Shown piece after piece: positions 35,901 through 48,100 of a stretch of 64,000 nt of DNA. Where the stretch lies: NCBI RefSeq assembly GCF_026745355.1, contig NC_079205.1:66222200-66286199 (forward strand), in the 5' to 3' direction. The first letter of the stretch is position 1; every line of letters begins with the position of its first letter. The translations under genes were made by a program, and so were the position numbers. The notes below the pieces were generated by a model. It was given only the letters and a program-made list of their open reading frames with translations. It was not told the origin of the DNA and searched no databases. The stretch is from Beta vulgaris subsp. vulgaris. Its lineage: Eukaryota; Streptophyta; Magnoliopsida; Caryophyllales; Amaranthaceae.

Positions 35901-37335
35901 GATGGTTGGTGTAACCAGTGTTGTAGCCACGTAGGTGGGTGGTCGGATGGATGTAAAGGAGTTCAAGAAAATTGAAACCCTTGGGACTTGGGAGTAGTGG
36001 ACAATCAAGGGAGGAATCTGGGGTAACCTCTGGAATCATGCGGATAGGGAATTAAAATAATAATAAAAACTCATCTGAATGCGTGCCAATGGATTCCTTT
36101 TCTAGAAACCCTTTAACCAAATAGTCCTTATTGGCAATCTGACATTAATGCTTCAGAAGCTGGGTACAGGGGTTGACTTTTGCTTTTTGTTCTTGCTAGA
36201 GCTGGCAAAAGGTGTCACTTGACACTGAACCCTGGGTAAAGATCTAGTGAAGTTTATTCAGAAGTCCACTACGTAGAGTTTCAATCAAATGGCTAAAGAT
36301 GCATCCAAGACAAATCAAGGGTTGATAATATCTCTCCTCTCCCCACACTTAATCTCCATCTCAACTCCCCCCCTCCCTCGCGACCCACCACCAATCCTCA
36401 ACCTCTCAAGCAAGCAGACACCATCTTCCCCTTCATCACTCAACCATGCTAAGTTGTCGTTAGTGGTCAGTGACTATTTTTGCCGAGAAGCCATCATCTC
36501 CTACCTCATTTTTCGACCACCACAAAACTCAGTTAGTGGCCGGTGACAGTCATGGATGGTGATGGGGAAAAGTAAGGGGGGAGGATTTGGTGGTGATATT
36601 TTTTTAGATTTATGAATATTTTCCAGCCGACATGAGCAGTGGTGAGAGTGAAAGATAGATGGTTGTGGAGGGGGATGTTACAGGTGGTGGGTGTTAGCAG
36701 TTGTGGATAGCAAGGAGTTGCAACAATGGAAATGAGACTTTATAAATCCCCTGACCTTACATAGAGTTTGGAGGATTGAATCAAGTTTTTGATCGATTTA
36801 GTTAAGTAGGTTAATCCATTACGACCCAATTATTAATTGGGGTGAATGGTTTTTTTTAACACAATATCAGACACGGTCTGTTTATTGTACAATTTATTGC
36901 TTTAATGCATTGTTTGGTCTATTCTATATTTGGTTCATTCGAAAATGACAAATCTAGAAATTAAAATGAAAATATAAGAGTATATGTAATTGTATTGAGT
37001 TGATGATTTGTATGTTGATTAAACATGTTGAAATGATTATTGATTGAGATGATCAGTACAGACAATTTATGTCAGGCTACCTTAATAATAATTGAGTTAT
37101 TCAGATTGAGGTTTGTATGAAAATTCTTTGGTGATCATAGTAATTATTACCATGGAAAATCTATTGGTCTAAAATGAGTTTTTAATTTTAAAAAGTCTGT
37201 CTAGTATCAGTTGGAACCATTAGAATATCATGGTTATACAAAATATGACCATCCAAGACTCATTAAAAAGTAATGCTAATGGGCATGTTAATGTCACAGG
37301 TAGTGGATGCAATCAAGTCTACTGTGAAATACTAA
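26589..37335 (+). CDS. BCKDHB: 2-oxoisovalerate dehydrogenase E1-beta subunit (branched-chain complex), mitochondrial
   Basis: Beta subunit of the thiamine-diphosphate E1 component of the branched-chain 2-oxoacid dehydrogenase complex, which decarboxylates keto acids from Leu, Ile and Val in the mitochondrial matrix. Exons: 26589-26890, 27037-27148, 27254-27289, 27375-27434, 27517-27574, 27647-27744, 28707-28796, 28881-28949, 29023-29109, 30465-30560, 30647-30724, 32271-32357, 37300-37335 (TAA); in phase, 402 residues. The first in-frame ATG gives an N-terminus rich in Ser/Arg/Lys with few acids, as in a mitochondrial presequence; a second ATG at 26694 is possible. The pyrimidine-binding transketolase domain has [31 protein letters not shown] and [20 protein letters not shown]. 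The C-terminal domain has [32 protein letters not shown] and [17 protein letters not shown]. The last exon is 36 bp, after a GC-AG intron of 4942 bp. Confidence 0.95.
26926..26995. repeat. GAATTAG heptamer minisatellite in E1-beta intron 1
   Basis: About eight tandem copies of the 7-mer GAATTAG, starting 36 bp after the exon 1 donor. A second short repeat, CCCTTTT, fills 27168-27199 in intron 2. Confidence 0.85.
29892..29935. repeat. (AT)n microsatellite in E1-beta intron 9, next to a MITE-like end
   Basis: About 44 bp of AT dinucleotides directly follow AAAACAGAGGAAGTA, which resembles the inner end of a Stowaway-type MITE. The partner end upstream was not found. Confidence 0.85.
31455..31650 (+). 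repeat. Tandem duplication of about 100 bp in E1-beta intron 11
   Basis: The unit beginning GTTGTTGGAATTATA at 31455 recurs at 31555 with mismatches; both end in CATATGAGGTCCTTCTCCCT. It is an intronic duplication with no coding content. Confidence 0.8.
32358..37299 (+). other. GC-AG last intron of E1-beta gene (4.9 kb)
   Basis: Exon 12 ends AATAAG and the intron starts GCAAGT, then runs to CACAG at 37299. The final 36-bp exon encodes [11 protein letters not shown], the conserved E1-beta terminus, which fixes both ends. No nearby GT gives the conserved join. The intron contains a Harbinger-type element and otherwise AT-rich filler; the open frame at 34092-34274 matches nothing. Confidence 0.88.
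35250..36130. mobile_element. Harbinger-type non-autonomous element in E1-beta last intron
   Basis: It starts GGGTCGTTTGTTTAG at 35253 and ends CTTTAACCAAATAGTCC at 36127; the reverse of that end is GGACTATTTGGTTAAAG, an imperfect inverted repeat. TTA flanks both sides (35250-35252, 36128-36130). The body (875 bp) is GGTGG-rich and has no transposase. The ends resemble those at 44.7 kb and 61.9 kb. Confidence 0.6.
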
Positions 37336-38552
37336 GTTTATACAGGGATCTTCTGAAGGCCAATACCTCTCCGAATTCTGAAGGCCTAACTATGTTGTAT
37401 CATGTATTTAAGGAGTTAACTTCCAGGTGATATATGAGTTTCTTAGAAATATACAGGTATTGTTGTAATATAACAAGATGTAGAACTTCTGTACAGCTGC
37501 TGAATTTGTTAATAATAAGTGGTTAAATTGTCTGTCAACTTCTCTTTCTGTTTGTCTGATGTACAAATCTCAATCAATGTGAGATGTACAATATACCTAA
37601 TTACTAATGTAACCGCGTCTACATTGACAAATTTGTACATTATTTACAAAGGCTTATATGCTCATTATTTACACAGGAACTGAAACCTCTAATCTAAATA
37701 ACGTGCCTATAGCTCCACATTTTTCTACAAATAACATTTTTTAACCGAATGTCCAAAATTCTTATAGCCATCAGATGGCAGAAGTAGTTTTTGTTTCTTG
37801 CAGCAGAAAGCTTAATTTTGCTTAGTAATGTTGGAAAGTGTTGTCAGTTTCTTGATTGAATGTTTTGCCAAATTACTTGAATTGGTTTTTTATGAAAGGT
37901 CTCACTTTGGCAAATTGGTCAGTAGGCAACTCTTGTCCAGTTCACAGCTAATCTCAAAGGTTCTTAACTGCCTCTCACTTCTCAGCAAATCTCAAAGTTT
38001 TTAAAGGTACTTTCTAATCTGATTTTGCATCACCTCATTCAGCGTTTTTCCATTTGACACATCCATCAGAATTTGGATGGTCGATTTCTTTAGTTAAATA
38101 ACTTTAAAACGTCTTGAGGAAAGAATTACCTAATTTTCGTGATATAATTAGTCAATAATGAATTACACGTATTGTCAAAAAGTTACGAAAAGCATCATAC
38201 ACCATCACTATTTATTCACTGAGTCACAGGAAAGACATGAGCCTCTGAGGTACTAGAATTTTACTAGTTCAAAAAGCGAAAGTCAAATGAAGGGGGTTCC
38301 AAACGAGGCCACAATTTATCAAACCCTTATTATCACAAACATTTTTGTTATTCCGAATATGAATATACCTCAGCCAATGAAAGCTCGCATCGTGCAGCAG
38401 TCACCCAAATATTATTGTCAGGGTCAAATGCAACAGACATAAATGTAAACAAGACAACTGAATACGAATGCAGTCACCACTACTTGATCACTAGTTGCAA
38501 TCAAGAATGCTAAAGAGCATTGACAATTACAGACTCCTGAGACATAGAGCAG
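37336..38552. other. Intergenic region between convergent E1-beta and Pur-alpha genes
   Basis: Both genes end here, so it holds two 3' untranslated regions. It is AT-rich, and no other gene or repeat of note is seen. Confidence 0.65.
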
Positions 38553-40374
38553 TTATCTTTGAGGAGGATCCACCGTTCGGACGTTTGCACTTGCCATTCC
38601 TTCAATTTTGTCTTTACTTATCTCCACAAAATGTGCCACCATTTCATAAAATTGTTTTAGTCCAGACAATGGAAGAATGATAGATGAACGATCAGGACCG
38701 GCTACCTGTATTTTCGTGCCCAATTACCAAGGTTCAAAGGAAAATACATGACATATGACAGAAAAAAACAAAGTTGTATGATACCTCAGATATCCTCAAA
38801 AAGTGCCCTCTATTGTTGCTACCGAGGTCAAAGAAAAACCTCTTCTGGTCAACTCTAATAACTTTAGAGGTTCCCGAGTTGCCACTAATGTCATCCTGAG
38901 CAGGGAGCTCAGCCGACCTGTCCAAAGCTAGTTCAGTTGGAGGTGTAATAGATTGAGTGCTGTGGCCAGCAATAAAGCCAGCACCAACATCATCAGAGAG
39001 ACCAACAATACGTTCTGAAGCTTCAGAATTTTGCTGTTGTTGTCAGACAAATAGAATAAGCAAAAGAGCATAAAAAAACTCAACAGTGCAAAGAGAATAT
39101 TTATTAACAAAGAAACCTGATTGGACATGTTGAAGAGGCTTAGAGCTTCATTAATTTCAGCCAAGATGTTACGGAATGCAGCCCACCCTTCATCTCTAGT
39201 GCTTCCAGCAGGAATGATGATAGTACTACGGTTTCTACTCATGGACGCTTCAGATACCTGCAATAATAAATCTTAACCTTACTGCCAAAACACTTGCAGT
39301 TTCTAGTTAGGTTTTCGTTAATAACACATGAATTGGTAGGAAAGGAACAGTAGTGACACGAAAGACATCTTTATAACATTCTCGCTTGTGTTTCCTCCCA
39401 GACCGGTGGAATTTGGATGGATAGAAAGTTGATAGCATACATTCCCTCATTCGACTTTCGATTCCTCGCCATTTGGTTAAATCGCACAATAGAAACCTAT
39501 AATTTCCTTGCAATAAAACCAAACTTGAGAAACTCTACTTCCCCTTTTTTATTCCTTCTAGTTGATTCCTTTGCAAGTCATCTTTCAAAACCAAACAAAA
39601 TGCAAGTCATCTAAAAGAAAAATCTAGTTTAATAGAAACGCTTGCTAAGCACATCAAGCAAAAGCGGATTTGCATCCACAACACCCTGAGACTACACCGT
39701 GATTGCCTATTTCTGAAGAGAAGATTACATGCATTAAAAACGATAAAAAGTTCCACTGGGCTTAGCTTCTAGTTACTAACAGGAAAGGCAAGCATTGATG
39801 ATGCTCTAGTTAATTCTTAAAGTGACTAGAACATGAAAGATATGGAAGTTAAAAGGGTTTATTGGGTTTAATATGCTGTATGCATGCGCTAGTTATGACA
39901 ACATTATTACTGAGTACTGACTAGAGCATAAGATATGAGAATAAATTTGCAATTCTTAAGTTAAAGGGTACCTTCAAAAAGCGGCCCCTTCGATTCTCGC
40001 CAACATCAAAGTAAAAGACCTGGGAAGACAAAGCGATCATTTCTGGGCTAGGTAGTATAGGAGTAGTTAACTAGTAAGTAAGTATTGGTCTAAGTAGAGA
40101 GAAGAAAAGGAAAGCTTACTTTAGCATCAAGCTGCAACTCCTTACTAAAAATATCTTGGTCGTCTGAATTAACATAGTAATTGAAAAGTTCCAAAAAGTA
40201 AGGAATTCCATTTGAAGGAACTATAATGGTAGATCTAGTAGCAGAGGTCTTCTCAGAAATCTTAAGGTATCGACCCCTTGGATTCTCCTTGAGATCGAAG
40301 TAAAATAGCTTGTGTTCTACCTGAAGTGTCTTGCACAGAAGCTCCACGTCGTTTCCCCCCGAGTTATTCTCCAT
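38553..40374 (-). CDS. PURA1: Transcription factor Pur-alpha (single-stranded purine-rich DNA/RNA-binding protein)
   Basis: Minus-strand exons: 40374-40120, 40019-39972, 39257-39117, 39033-38785, 38705-38553 (TAA). All are GT-AG and in phase, giving 281 residues. Three PUR repeats are visible: repeat I (about residues 10-80, with KTLQVEHKLFYFDLKENPRG and TRSTIIVPSNG), repeat II (about 80-145, VFYFDVGENRRGRFLKVSEA and GSTRDEGWAAFRNIL) and repeat III (about 195-270, KVIRVDQKRFFFDLGSNNRG and DRSSIILPLSG). The end is VDPPQR, as in the plant family. The Gly-rich N-terminus of the Arabidopsis protein is much shorter here. Plant Pur-alpha binds purine-rich single strands and telo-box-type promoter elements of ribosomal protein genes. 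The ATG at 40374 was chosen because it gives the family-like MENNSGGND start; an upstream stop-free stretch has no ATG. Confidence 0.95.
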
Positions 40375-40382
40375 CTCCAAGC

Positions 40383-40728
40383 AAGCAATCAATCAATCAG
40401 TCAATCAATCAATCAAATCAGTCAAATCAATCAATCAATCAATCCCCGACTCACTCACTGAATCACTCTAGCCTAAGAGTAACTACAATACAAAAACAAA
40501 TCTCAACCGGCGGCTGCAGATCCGAACAAGTTGAAGATGGAGTTAATTGGCTTGTGAAAGGGAAGAAGACGAATATGAAGATGAAGATGAAGATGAAGAT
40601 GAAGAAGAATAATAAAAAAAAGACTATAGAAGTTAGGGTTTCGGGCCTCCCGCAAGATTTGACCCACTCTCCCACCCTCCTTATTCCTGTTTTTAACTCC
40701 TCCCCTCGCACTCGCACTCGCACTCGCA
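40383..40728. repeat. Short tandem repeats in the Pur-alpha leader and promoter
   Basis: These comprise (ATCA)n at 40386-40442, directly 5' of the Pur-alpha ATG, (GATGAA)n at about 40576-40605, and CACTCG hexamers at about 40704-40728. On the transcript strand they would read as TGAT, TTCATC and CGAGTG repeats. Confidence 0.8.
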
Positions 40729-42108
40729 CACTCACACCCTAACAACATTACGTTTTTTACGCTTCCCCTTTGTCTACTTCACTATTTACCTTACCTCACC
40801 TCACTTTTCTCATTTTCCCCTCCCTATTGCTCCAGATTTTTTTCAGGAGTTATTTGTTTCCCAAATCACTACTCCTGCGACTCCTTCCTTGATGGACTTG
40901 CTACTTACAAATCTTTATAATTCAAACTACATATACAAATATACTACTAACAACTTTATTAATGGTAAGTAAATGTATCACGTTAAAACCTCGAGTAAAT
41001 CAATTCGCCTACCTACACCGATAGTAGGGGTGGCTCCATAAAGTTTTTAAAAGAAAAGGATAAGGAAAATATCATCACTTAAAGTACCTCTAATGAATTT
41101 TGATCATAAGATAATGCATTCTAAATGAATATTATGATGTCTAGCAACACTAAAAATATTCCTAAAAACTCATATCGTTAATGTTGTCAGCACCTTTAAC
41201 CCATTTATTATCAAATTAAATTTGGTGGTTCCTTTTAAAATCATTCAATTGTCACAAATATTCTTCTACATAGCTTCAACTTATAATCTCGATATCACAC
41301 TCTCCCCTTTGATAAGAAGTATTGCTTTCAATGATGGGCTTCAATTGAAAATGTCTTCACTCATCTGGATACAATTTCAACATTCTAATACCCCACTAGT
41401 TGAATGGCATTCATGAACTTGTATCTTTATTTGTTGCAATCAATCATCTAACACCATATAATGCAGCACACTACTTTTCTTTTCTAGCTTGTATCTTCAT
41501 TTGCTGCAATCAATAATCTAACACCATATAATGCAGCACACTACTTTTCTTCTCTAGCTTGTATCTCCATTTGTTGCAATCATCTAATACCAATATTGTA
41601 TACCACAAAAGCCAATAATGCAGCACACTACTTTACTTCTTTAGGACACACTAGTACGAGAGTACAACTTCTCCAAATAAGACTCGTTTGATAGATTATA
41701 AAGTAGATCTTATTTTTTTTAGTTTATTTTGAATTGTTGATTTTGGCACTATAGTCTTAAGTGAGACTACCTTATATTACAACAATAATTATAACACCAA
41801 ATGAATATATAAAAGTACCTCCAAAAAACCAGTTAAGTACACAATATGGTACTGAACTTTACTTTTGTTTCAGTTTGAGTACTGAACTTTAAAAAGTTCT
41901 AATTTGGGTACTCAAAACTAACATATGTTAGTTTGGTACTGAACTTTGATATCTTATTGTTGTCAGCACCTAAAAAAAAAGGAAAAAAGGGGACTTGTGA
42001 TAGAACCAGTAGTTGCTGTTTCTTGACATTTATCGGTAGCTATTAGGAACCTGAAACATCTTACAATTTGCATGATACAACTGTCATTAGCTGTCAGCTC
42101 ATAATTCG
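40729..42108. other. Intergenic region between Pur-alpha and the RHIP1-like gene
   Basis: Apart from the 70-bp tandem repeat it is AT-rich, with TACTGAACTTT motifs repeated around 41855-41955. No gene is seen. Confidence 0.6.
41418..41641. repeat. 70-bp unit repeated three times
   Basis: Units begin CTTGTATCT at 41418, 41488 and 41558 and each contains ACACCATATAATGCAGCACACTAC or a close variant. The third copy is diverged and carries an insertion. Confidence 0.85.
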
Positions 42109-45100
42109 TTAAACTGGAACTCCCATTTCCGTTAATTTGATCTTCCTTTTTGCCAGACCAGTTCGTTGCTGCTTAAGAAGTGAAGCTACTGAAGCCACCT
42201 GGTCAACGGAAGAAATATGAATAATATGCAACACTCATTAATAATTGAGTTCCAAACAAAACAAGCATGATTCTGAATATATGCAAAAAACGTATAACTG
42301 AGTTCCAAATAAAAGGAGCCAGATAATATAGCACAATTCATTATTTCTCCAATCATTTGTAATAACAATCTCGCGCCAATTTAGAAGACAAGGAATAATA
42401 TTAAAACTCTAGTAGTAAGTGACGGATCCAGGAATTGAGCCACATGGGTTCGGAGTTGTTCGAACATAATTCTACACATTTTAATATCAAGAGTTATATT
42501 TTTTAAAATGGAAAGGATAACTTTTAACAATTGTACTTAGTGGATATTTCATTCTTAATTACATCACTACAAAAGATAACAAAATAAATATTTGTACAAG
42601 AGACTATCATTATCCTATAAAATAAATACAGAATTATAAAACGGACTACAGATCGAGTATTAATTACTAAGGTAGTTTACATTAAACCCAACTATCAACT
42701 CAATGTTGAAAGTAATTATATATCTATGATATGAACAATGAAAAAATATAAGAAATATTAGAAACTAGCACAAAATATGAAATCTAAAATGACTAACTAA
42801 CAACAAATCATCACTAATACGCACTTTGTATTTTAATTTGGGTGATAATGAGCTTTGTATATTAATATTTGCATATTTAGTTTATAAAATGCACATATAA
42901 ATTTCTTTATAAATATATATACTTTTAATCCTTCTCCTTTTAACATATTTCGCATTGCATATCACATAAATATATGAGTAATGAATCAAGTAATTAACAT
43001 AGTGAATTTTCAGTGACTACTTTCACTTAATGCATGATTAATTGATTGCTTAAGAAATAAAAATATGGAAAGGAAATGAAAAATAGCCTAAGATACAATA
43101 CCTTTTAATGTATAATACTTGGTGGTAGGGTGATATTTACAGATATAAAGGAGATTTAATTAATAAAGGAAGGACTAAAAAAACGAAATAGAAGACAAAG
43201 ATATACTAAAAGATAAATTGTAGACATGTAGTAATAAAAGATTAAGGAAAAGTGAAAAAAAAAAAAAAAAAACACCTAGAGGAGTAGAACCTGCGACCTT
43301 GTGTTCAAGGGCTTAAAAAGAAGCACGCATACTTTACCGTTAAGACACATTGTTGTCCAGTGAAATAATATGTGTGTTTAATATATAATCATTCATTATG
43401 TTCCAGTATTTGCCCAGTTGTACTCCGGATCCTTGTGGGTTCAGTTGAACCCACTGAACCCACTCTGGATCCGCCACTTCTAGTAGTTAGAATCAATTCA
43501 ATATCACCATAGTTAATTAAAGTTGTTAGTGAGTTTCTTGTGATAAGCTTTGTTAAGTTCTTATAAAAGTTGTAGTTGTAATATGTCATATTCATTCAAG
43601 AATTAAACAATTCTTCCTCTCTCAATTCTGTTCTCTCTCTAGAAATTCTCTCTTCTCTTCTCTCCTCTCTCCTCTTATTCATCTACTCTCTTCATATCTT
43701 TCTATCAACAGTGTCAGCAAGCTTGTTTCCTACAACAACGGTATCAGAGACGTTCTTTTGTGAGTCCAGTTTCCGCCAAAAATTCAAAAACAAGAAAGTT
43801 TTTGAGAAATTGAATTTTTGAGGAATTTTCCAGTAGGTTTTAAAGTTCTGGAGAACCAGAATCTTGAATAGATTCATTTTAGCTCGTTGCAGGATGGGGC
43901 TTGATGATTTCACAACCATCTGCAGCAAGACAACTTCAAGCTGCTCAGCATACAAAAGGTTATAAAATCATTCGAAAAACTTTTGGAGAGTGAATCTTTT
44001 CATAGTTGGAATATAAGATTATGTGAATAATGTGATGAATCATTACTCTGGATACATGAATGAAACCATAGTGGTTTTTGTTGCGATATATGATGAAGTA
44101 GCTGATTACGTGATTGTATTAGAGTTTCATAATAAGTTCAGCAGTAGCCAAGAACAAGTTTCTCAATGCAGAAGAAGTCATTGAAGGTTTGATTGCCGAG
44201 AATGGCATTATCGCGAATTTTTTGTCAAATGGTGAAGTTGATTACTCGCAAAGTTCCATTTTGGTGCTAAAAAAGATATTGCTAAAAGGAACATAGCTTG
44301 TCTCCTGCAACACTATCAATTTCCCAATTTTAATTTTAAATTTTAAAGTTACTCAGCTATGTTCCATGAAGAACTACTCACTTTCTGCTTCAGTTTGTTC
44401 CATATAGAACTTCTCCCTTTACTTTATTCATATTATGGCAAAAGATATATGATATACTCATACTTGGCCCACTCTCTTTTCTTTCCTCTCTATCTCCTTT
44501 AAACTGCTCCCTTCATTTCTTGAACTTTTATATAGGGAATGTGGGGAGACACTAAAAAAACACACTTTTGGTAATATCTATCTTAGTTTTTGGAATTTCT
44601 CTCCAACTTTCTAGTACGTTTCTCTTACTTTTTCTGTCCAACTAAGGTAATATTATGTATGGAAAGAACTTTCTAAAACACCCTAAAGGGAAAAACCAAG
44701 AACTTAAAGAAGCGGAGGGAGTATGATAACGGGGCGTTTGGTTTATGGAGGGGAAAGGGAAAGGGTTTAAGAAAGAGAAACAAGGGGAGCGGAAAGCAAA
44801 ACCCTTCAATTAAAAATGTTGTTTGGGTAGATAATCCATCTTCCTCTCTTCACCATAGCTCCGCTATATTCTCCTTTTCTCTCTTCACCACCACATCGCC
44901 GCCCCCTTGCCTTACCGTGCCACCAGCCCCCTTGTTTGGGTGGTAGTGCCTTGCGGGATGGGTTATGTGGATGAGCTGGTGTCGTGGTGGTTTCCGTGCG
45001 GCGTGGTGGTGGATCCTAGAGTAGTGGGTCGGTGGTTGGGTGGCGGTTCTAGTGGTGGTCAATTTTTGGTCAAGGCGACCATGAGGTAGAGGGGAAGGGT

Positions 45101-48100
45101 AAGTGAAACCTTGGGGGTGGATAGGTAATGAAAGTAGGGTACTTTGGGGGAAAGGAGAGGATAAAAGGAATCATTAAAATGTGTTGACAAACAACAAGGG
45201 AATCAACCTAATTGATTTTGATCCCTTAACCCATTCCTCAAAACCCCAAACCAAATGCCCCCTAAACTTTATACACTCTCTCTAATAGACTTAAAGTGTG
45301 TATCTAAGTCAGAATGAACTTTATATTAACCGTATTCATACTTTTGCACTCACAACAAAAATACAAATCTACTTTTTCTTTTTCTATTTACATGTTTCTA
45401 ATTTTAGTTTTCAAAAAATTAAAGACAAAAATCAATGACGAATAGTCCCAAAGTTCCAAACAAAACCAAAATTTCAATAAATAACTCACTTTCCCACAGG
45501 CCACGACTCACTAGTAAAAACTTCAGGTGGAATATATATAATATTGCAACACACAACATTAAAGAATGGCTCCATCCTAATTGACACAAATTTTTAGGAT
45601 AACACTTCTAAAGATAGCTAGTGTTAAGAAATCAAGATACTGAAAGAAATATTTAATTGAGACTTTCCAAAACGAGGTGAGGGTGATCACAAGGAATTAC
45701 GTTAGGCAATTATTTTGAAGCACCAAATATAGAGCATAGTTATATTCAAAGGCAAAACTTATAGACTTGCCTGCGCTCGAAGTTGTAATGCCTCCCTGCC
45801 TGGTATCTCTCGCAGCAGATCCACTAAATCTGGGGGGGGGGGGAATAAAAACAAAAAGAAGTAAAAAGAGAGACCATGGTGAGTTGCAATGTCTCCCTGC
45901 CAGGTATGGACATATGACTGTCTTAAAATCTAGTGCAAACCGCTCAGACACGGCGATATGTGTATCCTAGTAAAATACTTTCTCTGAGCAACAGGGGGAT
46001 GCACAAGTTTTCAGGAAGTCAATGCGGTATGACTAGAGTGAAAGAGATGTGAAAAATATATGGGCCATGTGATGAAGAAGAAATTAACAATAAAAGAAAA
46101 GTCAGATAAAGTGATGTTGAATGTCTTTTGATACTTCTGAAAATTAAATGTGTTGCAAGTCAAAAAGAACAAACTATATTTTATGCATTAGTATATTTTC
46201 AAAGAACATATTTGACATGTTCTAACAACAACTTGATATATTATCAAGCTAAGAAGAAGAAAGTTCGAAATTATTACCACAGCCAAATTTTAGGAAACAT
46301 GATTCTAAGTTTTAAAATTACTAACTTGATTGCTTAGAGTTTCGTACAACCAAAGACTGCTATTTTCCAACGAAAATTACACATACAACAAACTTGGAAG
46401 TAATACTAGGAAATGCAGAGAATATGTACCTGCTGCTTGATTTTCGACCTGATCCACTGACTTGGCTAGGTGCCGAATATGTTTACCCGCATTCCTACAA
46501 AGACTTTCTATATGAGAAAGCGGTATTTTAATGGCTGCATAGGAGGTAAATATACTTATATACATTAACAGTTACATAAGATCAGTCTGGCCATTTATCA
46601 TCTCCTTTTCCGCAAGAGATGCCCTTTCAAGCAGTTTCCTGCTCTCCTTCTTCATCAAATCAACAGAAAGTTCCAGCATCTTCACACTTTTCTCAGCTCT
46701 GACAAACTGTGCCTGCATGTTTATACAGAAAAATCATTGGATCCACAAAGCTTCTCCTAGACAAAACGGTAAACCTGACAAAGTATCTGCTTTCAAATTA
46801 AAAGACATAAAAATGAAAGTTAGATTGGACCATATCAGCCCAATTTCACCTTGTATTTTAAATCTGACTTTTACTTGCTAATCCTTGAAGCTTTTTTAGG
46901 AAGAAAAAAAAAATAGGAAAGGTGAAGAAACGAGCCCTTATTTTTCTTATGTATCAATAACGTTGTATAATTTCTGCATTACAATTTCGCCAATATTGGG
47001 GGCACCGTAATCCCCAAAGGATAAAATACTTAAAATGTTAGAAGCTGAAAATATAGAAAAAAGAGTTAGCTGTTTTTGGCGGTAAAATTAGTTAAAACAG
47101 CTTAGCTATACTTCCTTGTTTCCTGGTTTCTGTTATAATCCGTTGAGGCTTAGCCTTTATACTGAACAACTTTTGTAATGATTCAAAAAATCAGTAATAA
47201 AATCTCATTCCTCTCTACAGTTCTTCTCTAGTTCTCTCTCATGAAATTCGGTTCTATCTCTCTCCTCTCTCACTTCTCCTCTTTCATTCATTAAAATTCT
47301 AACATTCTTAGCAGTGACTTTGTGTCCTGCAACTTTGTATCAGAGCTAAACGCTGCTTGCTCAACCTTTCTTTCTTTTTCTTTCTACAGTATAACCATAG
47401 TTCGAAAATATGGTTTTGCTCAGAGTTGCGGTAACGGTGACGCGGGAACGAGGATGACGCGGTTGTCGTATCGCTGAATATCGGCTTAAACCATGAAATA
47501 TCCCTAAAACCCCCCTAAAATGCGGTTTTTTTACACCTTTACGATGCGAGTAATATCGGTTCGGTAGATTTGAAAACCTTTACGATGCGGCCTTGTTTGA
47601 CACCATGAGTAGAACTCCATTATTCACAAAATAGAAACTAGAAACAAGCACTCAAGCTGTTTATTACTTTGTTAGAGTGTCTGAGTGAAATCAGAGAAAA
47701 ACTTATAGTGAAATTTTTTGAGTTCTTTGTTAGTTGATTCAACATTATGGCACCCATTTCTAAGGCGATCTCCAAGAAATTCTCAAACATGAAGGAGCAA
47801 GTTAAGATGCTGGAGAAAAAACTCGAGGAGCAAGCTACCAATATGCAAATGGAGAAGGAGACTAAGAAGGGAGGTAGTTGTTCATAATCTCAGCGTATTT
47901 GCAATAATGAGGTCAATTCCACATACCTCAAGGTATGATACTTAAATTGCAATACCCTTTCATTTGATGACACAAATCCTAGAGTTTGGATTAAGAAGTG
48001 CAGTAGATAGTTCTCTTTGTGCAAGATTGCTAATGAGTATAGAGTGGACTTAGCTACAAGATTGATAAAGCTGAAACATGGGTTTCTAGTTATCTTACTG

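Larger units (their letters stand above)
42358..43749 (+). mobile_element. 5' LTR plus primer-binding site of a decayed LTR retrotransposon, split by an hAT-like insert
   Basis: The sequence TGTAATAACAATC (42358) to CCTACAACA (43737), with the 1071-bp inner insert removed, makes an LTR of about 310 bp with a TATA-like TTATAAAAG near 43560. It is followed by GGTATCAGAG (43740-43749), the typical primer-binding site complementary to initiator tRNA-Met. Only weak internal sequence follows (to about 44000); no second LTR was found. The 5' border is inferred. Confidence 0.5.
42199..45770 (-). other. GC-AG last intron of the RHIP1-like gene (3.6 kb)
   Basis: On the minus strand exon 7 ends GCGCAG and the intron begins GCAAGT, ending GACCAG before GTGGCTTCA at 42198. 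The join gives LRAQ|VAS, which matches the family. The GT two codons later would break the frame. Confidence 0.85.

Noticed and set aside
44850..45089. Opposed open frames of 60-70 codons
   Set aside because: Both lie within a Harbinger MITE and reflect its GGTGG-rich body.
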